A DNA stretch of 64,000 nucleotides from Nitrospirillum iridis (GTDB lineage Bacteria > Pseudomonadota > Alphaproteobacteria > Azospirillales > Azospirillaceae). Both the position numbers and the translations under genes were made by a program. Each line of letters begins with the position of its first letter. The first letter of the stretch is position 1. Below the pieces are notes generated by a model. The model saw only the letters and a program-made list of their open reading frames with translations. It had not been told where the DNA came from and made no database searches. This document shows, piece after piece, positions 7,401-15,773 of the stretch. The stretch is taken from the NCBI RefSeq assembly GCF_014205765.1, contig NZ_JACIIZ010000015.1, positions 124,001 to 188,000 on the forward strand, given 5' to 3'.

Positions 7401-8999
7401 TCAGCGCAGTTGGAAAGCCGGGCTCATGGCCACATAGGCGGCCAGGCGGCGGTTGGCGAATTCGCCCGTCTTGTTGTCCACGGCGGGGGCCGAGTCCGCC
7501 GTCAGCGACAGCCCGCCCAGCAGGGCGTTGGCGTCGACGGCGTTGGGGCTGCCCAGCAGGCGATCGGACCAGAAGGCGATGGCTTGGCCGGCATGCGCGG
7601 CCGCCGGCCCCATCTGCGCGGTGGCCGTCAGGCCGGGGGGCATCCACCATCCTTCCGCCAGGCCCAAGGCCAGGTTCCAGCGCGACCGCATATTCTGCGC
7701 GCCCAGCCAATAATCGTCGCTGGTCGGGTGTCCGTCGGGCGTGGGCCAGGCGTACAGCTTCTGTCCGGCGGCCTCCATGGTCTGCACCAGTTGCTCACTG
7801 GCGGTGACGGGGATGCCGGTGGCGCGGGCGAAGCTGGCCACCAGCTCCAGGGGACGCTTGGGCCGGGCGCCCCAGTTGGCTGTGGCCTGGGGCGATAGGG
7901 CGATCAGGCGGACCACCCGGGCGATCTGGTCGGGGCGCTGGCGGTTGTCCAGCCAGGCGGCGGCGGCGGCCTGGACCAGGTCAGGCGGCGGGTCACCGCC
8001 CAGCAGCGACCGCACCAGCTTGGTGCAGAGGAACTGCGCGGTCGCGGGGTGGGCGGCCACCAGGTCCAGAACCTTGTGGCCGTCGTTGCGCGGCGGCTGA
8101 TAGCTGTCGAACTCCGTGGCCAGCACCCGCTTCTGATAGTTGTCATGCCAGGATTCGATGTAGGTGAAGCGGCCGTCGTTGGGTGCCTTGTAGCCGCCCA
8201 GGTCCTGGCCGCTCTGGATGCTCCACCCGGTGAAGGCGCGGCTGGCCTCATAGACGTCCTGGTCGATATAACCCTGCGGCGCGCCCTTCAGGGCGCCGGG
8301 CACGTCGCGCCAGCGATCGTATTGGGCGTTGAGGTAGGCGTCGCGACCCAGGGTGTGCAGCTCGAACAGCTCGCGGGCGTAATTCTCGTTGGCGGCCCCG
8401 CCCCGGGACGAGCGGTTGTTCAGGTAGATCAGCATGGCAGGGCTGGTGGCCACCGCCTCCAGCAGGTCACGGAAATTGCCCAGCGCATGGGTGCGCAGGG
8501 CCGCGTCATAGGCCGGCAGGGCGGGGGCCGTGTAGCTGTCGGCCGCGTTGACGGAAAAGTGGTCGTGCCAGAACTGGGTCATGACCTGGCGCAACTGCGC
8601 CGGGTCGTAGACCGCGCGGATGACCGTGGCGGCTGCCAGATCCAGGCGGGGGCGCACCCGTTCCTGATAGGGCAGTTTGCGGTCCGGCTGGTTCAGGGAC
8701 CACAGCGCGTCCACCGGCTGGTCCAGGGTGCGCAGGGGACGCACCTCGTCCAGGGCCGCCCAGCCCTCACCGGCATCGTACTTGATGCGCATGGTGGCGC
8801 TATCCAGCTTTTGCTGGCATTCCGGGCCTGGGCTGGTGTCGGCGGCCAGCCGAATCTGTTCGTCCAGCCAGTGGGCCGCACCTTGCTGTTTCAGGGCCTG
8901 GGCGTCGCCGGGCCGGGGGCCGTAGGCGAAACGGTTCAGGAAGATCCATTCCTGCGATGGGGCCGCGCCAACGGGCGATGCCGGGATGGAGACAACCAT
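7401..8999 (-). CDS. DUF1800 family protein
   Basis: 532-aa protein typical of DUF1800: an early FLNRFAYGPRPGD, a central QFWHDHFSVN, then NENYARELFELHTLG and AFTGWSIQSG, all family signature stretches. No clear cleavable signal is visible; the N-terminus (MVVSIPASPVGAAPSQEW) is short and weakly hydrophobic. GAGGAGG precedes the ATG. It is first in an operon with the Tat-exported DUF1501 protein 22 nt downstream, which implies a joint role, possibly in the cell envelope, still unknown. Length is in the usual range (450-600 aa). Confidence 0.9.
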   Translation of the reverse strand: MVVSIPASPVGAAPSQEWIFLNRFAYGPRPGDAQALKQQGAAHWLDEQIRLAADTSPGPECQQKLDSATMRIKYDAGEGWAALDEVRPLRTLDQPVDALWSLNQPDRKLPYQERVRPRLDLAAATVIRAVYDPAQLRQVMTQFWHDHFSVNAADSYTAPALPAYDAALRTHALGNFRDLLEAVATSPAMLIYLNNRSSRGGAANENYARELFELHTLGRDAYLNAQYDRWRDVPGALKGAPQGYIDQDVYEASRAFTGWSIQSGQDLGGYKAPNDGRFTYIESWHDNYQKRVLATEFDSYQPPRNDGHKVLDLVAAHPATAQFLCTKLVRSLLGGDPPPDLVQAAAAAWLDNRQRPDQIARVVRLIALSPQATANWGARPKRPLELVASFARATGIPVTASEQLVQTMEAAGQKLYAWPTPDGHPTSDDYWLGAQNMRSRWNLALGLAEGWWMPPGLTATAQMGPAAAHAGQAIAFWSDRLLGSPNAVDANALLGGLSLTADSAPAVDNKTGEFANRRLAAYVAMSPAFQLR

Positions 9000-9090
9000 G
9001 TCTGGTCCTCCTCGGTCTTATCGATCCAACCCCCATGGTACGCCTTCCGCGCCGGCAACCCGACATCCGTCGATAGCGGTAGGGACTCTG

Positions 9091-9121
9091 GATAGAGAAA
9101 GGGGGCCCCAATGGGACCCCC
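9091..9121 (-). terminator. hairpin terminator downstream of OPT gene
   Basis: Inverted repeat of 9101-9109 with 9113-9121 (five G-C pairs, one mismatch, three more G-C pairs, loop AAT), followed on the minus strand by TTTCTCTATC. It lies 76 bp past the OPT transporter stop and is placed as its terminator; the T tract is short. Confidence 0.55.
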
Positions 9122-9196
9122 TTGCTACCCTTTCGGGATTGAGGCTTTTCGCCTCACTTGACGGGCCCGCCCGTGTCGGCCGGGCGCCGCCATCGC

Positions 9197-11224
9197 TCAT
9201 TTCCGCTCGGCCAGCACCCAGCGCATGCTCCACAGGCAGGCCACCAGGAAGACGGCGCCGCCCAGCCACTCGGCATAGGGGGCGAAACCGTCGCCGACCA
9301 CCGCCAGGGGCTCCTGGTTGCCGGTCAGGGAGATGATGGCCGCCTGGGCGACGCCGAACAGGCTTTCGCCCACGATCATGCCGGACGCCAGCAGCATGGC
9401 GCGGCGCTGGGGCACGTCGGCGTAGGTGGCGAACGGGACGCCCGCCGCCTGGGCCCGGCGGGCCAGCACGCGGTCGACGATGTAGGCCAGCAGGGCGCCC
9501 AGGCTGACCGGCACGGTGACGGTCATCGGCAGGTAAATGCCCAGCGCGACGGCCAGCGGCGGCAGGCGGAAGCGGCGCGTGGTGGCCTTCAGCACCTCAT
9601 CCACCACCACCAGGCAGATGCCGACGACGGCGCCAATGCCCAGCATGGACCAGTCCAGCTTGCCGCTGAGGATGCCGGTGGCCAGCGTGGCCATCAGCGT
9701 CGCCTGGGGTGCGCCCAAGGTCTTGGCCGGGTCCATGCCTGGATCCAGCGGCGCGCCGGCAAAGCCATAGGCATGCTGCAACAGGTTCAGGACCGGCGGG
9801 ATGACGGCGGCGCCGACGATGCAGCCCAGGATCAGGGCCACCTGCTGGCGCCAGGGGGTGGCACCCACCAGCTGGCCGGTCTTCAGGTCCTGCAGGTTGT
9901 CATTGGCGATGGTGGCGATGGTCAGCACCACCGAGGTGGTGAACAGCGCCAGCGCCACGGCGGCGGCGCGGACCACCGGATCGGCGACGCCGTCATGGCC
10001 CAGCAGGGCGACCAGCAGCAGGGACGAGGCGATGGCTGCCAGGATGCCGATGCTGGAGATCGGGCTGTTGGAACTGCCGATCAGCCCGGCCATGTAGCCC
10101 GACGCTGCGGCGACGATGAAGCCCATGACGGCGGCGAAGACGACGCCGGCCAGCACCAGCACGACCAGCTGGTTGGACAGCGGCGTACCCAGGATAAAGG
10201 AGATGAACAATCCCGCCAGCGGCACCAGCAGCACGGCCGACAGGGCCATGACGTAGTGGAAGGGGATGTCCTGTTCCACTCGGGGGACAGAGTGGGCGTT
10301 GCCGGCGCGGACCTGCTTCATGGCGGCCAGCGAGGCGCGGATGCCGTCCGTCATCGGCTTGGCCAGGACGATCAGCGTCCAGATGGCGGCGGCGGCGATG
10401 GCGCCGGCGCCGATCAGGCGGACCTGTTGGCGCCAGACGACGCTGTTGGCGTACTTGATCAGGTCCATGCCATCGGTTGGGGGATGCAGCCAGGTCAGGA
10501 TGGGCACGGCGCCGAACCAGGCGATGGCCACGCCGGCGAACATGGCGAAGCCCACGGTGGCGCCCACCAGGTAGCCGGCGCCCAGCAGGGCCATCGACAG
10601 CCCGGTGCCCAGGCCCGTGACGGTGCCGCCGACGCGCAGGAAGCCCTGGAACTGCTCCGTGAAGAAACGCATGGCCGTCATCAGGAAGAACCCGACCGAC
10701 ACGAAGGTGCCGGCGATGACGTCGCGCAGGCCGGCACCCTTGGCGGCCTCATCGGCGCCCGCCTCACCGGCGGTGTCGGGGGAGCCGACCTTCAGCACCT
10801 CGGCCGCGGCCACGCCCTCGGGGTAGGGCAGGTTGCCCTGCACCACCATGGCCCGCCGCAGGGGCACCGTGTACATGACGCCCAGGATGCCGCCCACCGC
10901 GCAGATGCCGGCGGACTGCCAGAAGGGGAAACCGGTCCAATAGCCGACGATGACCAGGCCCGGCAGCACGAAGATGACAGACGACAGGGTGCCGGCGGAG
11001 GATGCCAGCGTCTGGACGAAGTTGTTTTCCTGGATGGTGCTGTCCTTGGCCAGCCGCAGCACGGCCATGGAGATGACCGCCGCCGGGATGGAGGAGGCGA
11101 AGGTCAGACCCACCTTCAGGCCCAGATAGACGTTGGCGGCGGTGAACACCACGGTGATCAGCGCACCCAGGATGATGCCACGCAGGGTCATTTCCCGCAT
11201 CGTGCTACGCGCGAACCGGGTCAT
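9197..11224 (-). CDS. OPT family oligopeptide/metal-chelate transporter
   Basis: 675-aa integral membrane protein with about 14-16 hydrophobic segments. The opening MREMTLRGIILGALITVVFT and ANVYLGLKVGLTFASSIPAA is the OPT-family signature, and GNLPYPEGVAAAEVLKVG is another conserved OPT stretch. Members import small peptides, or iron-nicotianamine-like chelates in the YSL branch; the bacterial substrate is unknown here. It is monocistronic and leftward, with a 236-bp gap to the DUF1800 start and its own hairpin at 9091-9121. No peptidase or binding protein is adjacent to hint at the substrate. Confidence 0.93.
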   Translation of the reverse strand: MTRFARSTMREMTLRGIILGALITVVFTAANVYLGLKVGLTFASSIPAAVISMAVLRLAKDSTIQENNFVQTLASSAGTLSSVIFVLPGLVIVGYWTGFPFWQSAGICAVGGILGVMYTVPLRRAMVVQGNLPYPEGVAAAEVLKVGSPDTAGEAGADEAAKGAGLRDVIAGTFVSVGFFLMTAMRFFTEQFQGFLRVGGTVTGLGTGLSMALLGAGYLVGATVGFAMFAGVAIAWFGAVPILTWLHPPTDGMDLIKYANSVVWRQQVRLIGAGAIAAAAIWTLIVLAKPMTDGIRASLAAMKQVRAGNAHSVPRVEQDIPFHYVMALSAVLLVPLAGLFISFILGTPLSNQLVVLVLAGVVFAAVMGFIVAAASGYMAGLIGSSNSPISSIGILAAIASSLLLVALLGHDGVADPVVRAAAVALALFTTSVVLTIATIANDNLQDLKTGQLVGATPWRQQVALILGCIVGAAVIPPVLNLLQHAYGFAGAPLDPGMDPAKTLGAPQATLMATLATGILSGKLDWSMLGIGAVVGICLVVVDEVLKATTRRFRLPPLAVALGIYLPMTVTVPVSLGALLAYIVDRVLARRAQAAGVPFATYADVPQRRAMLLASGMIVGESLFGVAQAAIISLTGNQEPLAVVGDGFAPYAEWLGGAVFLVACLWSMRWVLAERK

Positions 11225-11411
11225 CGGATGAAATCCGTCATATGTGGAGAATCCCCATCATCGTCATGTCGACGTCGTCGTATTGGCACCGGCCGCCCAT
11301 GAAGTTCCCCGCAGGCGGGCGCCGGGCTGGATGGGCGGGGAGTTTAGCGGGCGCCCCCCGCCCCGTCGAGATCGCCGCGGGCGGAAAAGGCCAGAATCCG
11401 TTGCTTCCGGG

Positions 11412-11449
11412 CCAAAAAGAAACGGGGCCGGCGCTGGGCCGACCCCGTT
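11412..11449 (-). terminator. rho-independent terminator of the TPR-like gene
   Basis: Stem 11421-11432 with 11438-11449 (one C/A mismatch, loop of 5), very GC-rich, followed on the minus strand by TCTTTTTGGC. It lies 66 bp after the stop of the leftward gene ending at 11515. One of the best-looking intrinsic terminators in the window. Confidence 0.85.
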
Positions 11450-11514
11450 CCTCAGATTGTTGCGCCGTGCGTCTGGCCGCGGGATGCGGCCGCCCGGCGC
11501 CCGGGGGCGAAAAA

Positions 11515-12756
11515 TCACGCGCCCTGGTGCAGATAGATCAGCCAACCTTTGGCCAGGTCACCCAGGCCCTCCGGCGCGCTGGTCAGCTCATTGAACAGCT
11601 TCTCGGCCTGGTCCTTCTGGCCCAGGTTCACGTAGGCGACGGCCAGGTGCAGCTTGGCGTCGTTGGGGTTCTTCAGGCCGCCCTTGTCGATGGCCTTCTG
11701 GGTCAGGTCCAGCGCCTTGGCGTACTGGCCGTAGCTGGAATAGGCGTCCGCCAGCTTCAGCAGCGGCAGGCCCGTGGGGGCCTTGGACACTTCGGCCACC
11801 GACTTGTCGATGGTCTTCTGGTCATCGGCCGCCGCCTTGGTCACTTCCGCCAGCAGCTGCTTGGCGGCGGGGTTTCCGCCCAGCTGGCTCTGGCCCTTTT
11901 CCAGCACCGCCTTCGCTTCGCCCGGCAGGGTGGCGCGGTTGGCCAGGTCGGCGTAGTCCAGGTACTCGTTGCCGTTCTTAATGGCGTTCACACGCGCCAT
12001 CAGGCGATAGATGTCCAGCGCCAGACGGTCCGAGAACCCGGGCTTCTTCTGCATGAACAGCAGGTAGTCGGACCAGTAGTCCTGCTTGGGGTAGTACTTC
12101 AGCACCTCGGCCAGGCCGTCGGCGTAGGCGGGGAAGTCCTTGCGCTGGGCGGCGCCGTCCAGCTGCATCTGGTAGACCTGCTCCTGCGCCGGCTTGCCGG
12201 TCTTTTCCTCGACGGCGATCGCCTGTTTGCAGTTCGTGTCGGTCGCGGCCCAATCCTTCATCAACCATGAGGCCTGGCAGCGCAGGGCGTACCAGTCCTG
12301 CGGCAGGGTTCCGTTCTGGATCATGACGTCCGACTTGGCCAGGAACTTGGTGTAATCCTTGTTCTGGTAGTAGAGGCCGACCAGCGTCTTCTCGCGCTTG
12401 GCGGTGTCCGCCTCAGGCAGCTGGCCCGAAGCCAGTTCCTTTTCCAGAGCCTCGACGATGTGCGGCTGGTCGTTCAGGCCGACATAGGCCTGCAGACGCA
12501 TCTCGTTGATGAAGAAGTCCTCATAGGGGCTGCGGTCGGCCTTCGCGGCCTCGGCCGCGGCGGCGCTGTCCAGCACCAGCTGATAGTTCTTCTCTTCCAG
12601 CGCCTTCTGGGCGGCCTGCAGCGACGGCGTCAGCTCCTTGCTGATCTGCTTCTCGGGCGGAGCGGCGTCCTTGTCCTTGTCCTTGGCGTGGGCGGCCCCG
12701 ATACCGGCCGCCAGCAGGGCGGCACCCAGCATCAGGGGATAGAATTTGGCGCGCAT
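11515..12756 (-). CDS. exported TPR-like repeat protein
   Basis: 413-aa protein with a Sec signal peptide (MRAKFYPLMLGAALLAAGIG, cleavage after GAAHA), then a charged linker (KDKDKD) and an all-helical body with degenerate tetratricopeptide-like repeats; the clearest unit is near the end (LADAYSSYGQYAKALDLTQK, then LAVAYVNLGQKDQAEKLFNE). Predicted periplasmic scaffold; no catalytic motif. Start 12756 is preferred to 12780 because GAGGA precedes it by about 6 nt. Single-gene unit ending in the strong terminator at 11412-11449. The family resembles uncharacterised alphaproteobacterial tetratricopeptide proteins. Confidence 0.8.
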   Translation of the reverse strand: MRAKFYPLMLGAALLAAGIGAAHAKDKDKDAAPPEKQISKELTPSLQAAQKALEEKNYQLVLDSAAAAEAAKADRSPYEDFFINEMRLQAYVGLNDQPHIVEALEKELASGQLPEADTAKREKTLVGLYYQNKDYTKFLAKSDVMIQNGTLPQDWYALRCQASWLMKDWAATDTNCKQAIAVEEKTGKPAQEQVYQMQLDGAAQRKDFPAYADGLAEVLKYYPKQDYWSDYLLFMQKKPGFSDRLALDIYRLMARVNAIKNGNEYLDYADLANRATLPGEAKAVLEKGQSQLGGNPAAKQLLAEVTKAAADDQKTIDKSVAEVSKAPTGLPLLKLADAYSSYGQYAKALDLTQKAIDKGGLKNPNDAKLHLAVAYVNLGQKDQAEKLFNELTSAPEGLGDLAKGWLIYLHQGA

Positions 12757-12990
12757 TCGGTCCTCGTCGATGGCAATCATGGGATGGCCCGGTCCGACCT
12801 CGCGTCGAAGGGGCCCAGGTCGAATCTCGGGTACACCCCCGCCCCACCACCGTGGCGCGCCCGCTGGGCCGCCGCCATGGGGGATTGGGTCAAGCCCTGG
12901 CCGGGCGACCCTGCGGGATGGGATGGGCGTTCGTCAACCCCCACGCCCGTCTTCCGACAAAAGCGGGGCGGGTGGGATCGGCCGGTCGGC

Positions 12991-14286
12991 TTAGCCGAAA
13001 GTCAGGTCCAGCAGATACAGGGTGGCGCCGATCAGGGCGCCCAGCACCGTGCCGTTGATGCGAATGAATTGCAGGTCCTTGCCCACCCCCTCCTCCAGCC
13101 GGCGGGCGAAGTCGGCGGCGTCCTGGGCCTTGAGGGTGTCGGTGATGAAACCGCGGATGGCTGTGCGCCAGCCGGGAATGGCGCCCAGGAACGCACCCTC
13201 CACCGCCTCGTCCAGGCGGGCGCGGGTGGCCGGCTGCTCCAGCTCCCGCGCCAAGGACAGCAGCGCGGCGTCCAGCGCGCCGCGCAACACCCCTTCCGGC
13301 TGGGCCGCGTCCTCCAGCGCCGCCGCCTTCAGCCGGCCGATCAGGTGGTGCAGGGCGATGCGCAGTGTCTTGATGTCGACGGCGTTGCGCAGCACGGAGG
13401 CCAGACGATCGCCTAGAGGGTCGCCGTCCAGGATGCGATCCGGAATTTCCGCCAGCCACAGCCGCAGGGCGCGGCCGGCGTCGCTATGCGGGCTGCGCAG
13501 ATCGAACAGGTGGCCGGCCAGCGCGTCCGTCACTTGGTCGGCCAGGTTGCGGTCCAGCGACCGGGGCATCCACCATTTCGACCGGGTGGCGACGGCGTCC
13601 CGGACGTGCGGTCGACTGCTGTGGATCAGCACCACGCCCTGGTCTGACATCTCCTGGATCAGCGCTTCGAACAGGGGGCTGTGGACGGCGTCGCGCAGCA
13701 GGCGGGCGACCAGGGGGCGCAGGTCCATGGCGCGCAGGCCTTCCAGCACCGCTCGCACCAGCGCCTCCCGCAAGGCCGCTTCCCGCCCGCGCGACAGCAG
13801 CCGGGGTAGCGACGCCAGCGCCAGATCCGCCAGCTGGGCGCGGTTGGCGGGGTCGGCCAGGGCCTGGGCCAGCGGGTCGGCGGCGTTCAGCCGCCGTACT
13901 TGGCCGCGCAGACGGTCGGGCGCCAGGAATTCGCCGTCGATGTATGTCGCGATGCCGTCGGCGATGCGGTCGCGGTTCTGTGGCACCAGCGCGGTGTGGG
14001 GCACCGGGACCCCCAGGGGGTGGCGGAACAGGGCGGTGACGGCGAACCAGTCGGCGAGTCCGCCCACCAGCCCCGCCTCGCCCACCGCGCGCAGCAGGCT
14101 CCAGAACCCCGGCCAAGGCCAGCCGATGGCCTCGGGTGCCAGGCGGGGCACCAGCCGGGCCGCCAGCCACAGGCAGGCGACGACCGCCAGATAGAAGCTG
14201 GCCACCCGCCGCCAGCGGCGCAGGGCGGCCGTGCGGTCATCGGCGGTGGCGGGGTCGAAGGGCAGGGGGGCGGACGGGGCAGGCAT
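12991..14286 (-). CDS. DUF445 family membrane protein (YjiN-like)
   Basis: 431-aa protein. An N-terminal membrane segment (SFYLAVVACLWLAARLV) is followed by the DUF445 signature GLVGGLADWFAVTALFRHPLGVP and later by RDRIADGIATYIDGEFL; a second hydrophobic helix closes the C-terminus (VLGALIGATLYLLDLTFG). This arrangement is that of YjiN-type DUF445 proteins, anchored at both ends with a long helical middle. Function is unknown. The ATG at 14286 is chosen because it directly precedes the conserved part; the longer frame to 14388 has no support. Leftward, 144 bp from the next upstream gene. Confidence 0.88.
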   Translation of the reverse strand: MPAPSAPLPFDPATADDRTAALRRWRRVASFYLAVVACLWLAARLVPRLAPEAIGWPWPGFWSLLRAVGEAGLVGGLADWFAVTALFRHPLGVPVPHTALVPQNRDRIADGIATYIDGEFLAPDRLRGQVRRLNAADPLAQALADPANRAQLADLALASLPRLLSRGREAALREALVRAVLEGLRAMDLRPLVARLLRDAVHSPLFEALIQEMSDQGVVLIHSSRPHVRDAVATRSKWWMPRSLDRNLADQVTDALAGHLFDLRSPHSDAGRALRLWLAEIPDRILDGDPLGDRLASVLRNAVDIKTLRIALHHLIGRLKAAALEDAAQPEGVLRGALDAALLSLARELEQPATRARLDEAVEGAFLGAIPGWRTAIRGFITDTLKAQDAADFARRLEEGVGKDLQFIRINGTVLGALIGATLYLLDLTFG

Positions 14287-14430
14287 GGGCAACCATGAAG
14301 GTGAAGGGCGCCCATGATGACGGCTGCCGGCGGCGCTGTCCCGGACCATGTGGCGGCGCTGGGCTGGGGCCACCTCCCTGAAAATCATCGATGATGGCCC
14401 AGGGTTCCCGAAACGGCGGCGGGGCGCCCC

Positions 14431-14889
14431 TCAGTCCCCGGCCTGGTCCTCCTCGTGGAATGGAAAGCCGCGCAGCGCGCCATCGATGTTGCCGTCTTCG
14501 GAATTGAACCGATAGGCGCGGTCGGACGGCAGCCGGTAGCGCCCGGACTGTAGCCCGTCCAGGATGTGGGCCGCTATCCAGCCGGATAGCAGCTTGGCGG
14601 GTCCGGCCAGGGTCCCGTCCGGGTCGCGCAGGTAGGCGCGGTTGTAGAGGGCGGCGCCGATGGCGGCCCCGTGGCGGTTGAGGAATTCCGCCAGCAACTC
14701 CACGAACTCCGCCGGTTCCAGCATGGGCTCGACCGTCCCGGCCGCCCGGGCGAGCACGGGGTACAGCAGATGGGTGCGGTCGGCGAAGCGGCTATCCCGC
14801 TCCACCCGGTCGGCCACCAGGTTCAGATAGCGGCTGCGTGGGGCGGGTTGGCCGCGCAGGGCGGCGTCCAGGATCTGACGGTGATTCAT
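14431..14889 (-). CDS. hypothetical protein (152 aa)
   Basis: Cytoplasmic protein, no signal or membrane segment. It has an Arg/Asp-rich N-terminal half (SRYLNLVADRVERDSRFADR), a middle helical stretch and an acidic tail (FHEEDQAGD). I do not recognise a family. The codon use is like its neighbours, the frame is well bounded and it is divergent from the carbonic anhydrase gene (250 bp between starts), so it is likely real. The upstream spacer holds a 7-bp-arm inverted repeat (GTCCGCA ... TGCGGAC). Confidence 0.6.
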   Translation of the reverse strand: MNHRQILDAALRGQPAPRSRYLNLVADRVERDSRFADRTHLLYPVLARAAGTVEPMLEPAEFVELLAEFLNRHGAAIGAALYNRAYLRDPDGTLAGPAKLLSGWIAAHILDGLQSGRYRLPSDRAYRFNSEDGNIDGALRGFPFHEEDQAGD

Positions 14890-15138
14890 GGTTCGGCGAA
14901 GAGGGTCCGCAACTTTTCCTGGCCGACAAGGTGCGGACTTTCCCCGGCCGCAGCCATGCTTTTATATGGGTTCAGCCTATCGGGGTACCACGCTGGCGGC
15001 AGTAGACCGTCGGGTGCCCCTGCCGGGTCGCCCGCCCGCCAACAGGCTGGATTTTGCGGCCGGCAGTCAGTAGACCAGAGGCCGACGATCGGTCGCACCC
15101 GCGAACGGATGATCGGCCATGACTTCGGGAGAGACTTT

Positions 15139-15747
15139 ATGCGGAAGCTCATCGAGGGATTTCAGAATTTCCGCACCAGTGCCTTTCCCGACTACGCCCG
15201 CCGGTTCCAGTGGCTGGCGGAGGTCGGCCAGAACCCGCGCGCGGCGGTGGTCGCTTGTTGCGACAGCCGCGTCGACCCGCAGATGATCTTTTCCGCCGGA
15301 CCGGGCGACCTGTTCATCATCCGCAACGTCGCCAACCTGATCCCGCCCTACCACCCCAATTCCGACTATCACGGCACCAGCGCCGCCATAGAGTTCGCCG
15401 TGCGCCAGCTGCGCGTGGCGGACATCGTCGTCATGGGGCACACCAACTGCGGGGGCGTGAAGGCCCTGCTGTCACAGGGTGAACTGGACGGTGACTTCAT
15501 CGGCGCCTGGATGTCCATCGCCGCCAGCCTACACGGCGTGGGCGATCAGGCGGAGGCCGAGCGGCAGGTCGTCCGCCTGACCATCGCCAACCTGATGACC
15601 TTCCCGTGGATCCGCGCGGCGGTGGACGCCGGTGGCCTGCGCCTGCACGGCTGCCTGTTCGACGTGGCGGAGGCCGACCTGCTGCTGCTGAACCAGGACA
15701 CGGGCGAATTCAAGTCGGTGCGGCAGGGCGTCGAAGTTCCCCTCTAA
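15139..15747 (+). CDS. beta-class carbonic anhydrase
   Basis: 202-aa enzyme that interconverts CO2 and bicarbonate. The zinc site is visible: Cys40-x-Asp42-Ser-Arg44 (CCDSR) and His101-x-x-Cys104 (HTNC), in the correct order and spacing for beta-CAs; DLFIIRNVANLIPPY is the conserved stretch between them. Length fits. The start at 15139 is preceded by a GGAGAG ribosome-binding site; an in-frame ATG at 15109 is a possible alternative adding 10 residues. Single gene, divergent from the 152-aa hypothetical and convergent with the NRPS-like gene (26 bp between stops). Cytoplasmic; likely supplies bicarbonate for carboxylases. Confidence 0.95.
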   Translation: MRKLIEGFQNFRTSAFPDYARRFQWLAEVGQNPRAAVVACCDSRVDPQMIFSAGPGDLFIIRNVANLIPPYHPNSDYHGTSAAIEFAVRQLRVADIVVMGHTNCGGVKALLSQGELDGDFIGAWMSIAASLHGVGDQAEAERQVVRLTIANLMTFPWIRAAVDAGGLRLHGCLFDVAEADLLLLNQDTGEFKSVRQGVEVPL

Positions 15748-15773
15748 AAGCAGGTGGGATGGCGGAATGGGGC

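Noticed and set aside
9158-11302. 714-residue plus-strand frame opposite the OPT gene
   Set aside because: Same Gly/His/Gln-rich shadow pattern; no domain, and the OPT gene opposite has clear membrane segments and signatures.
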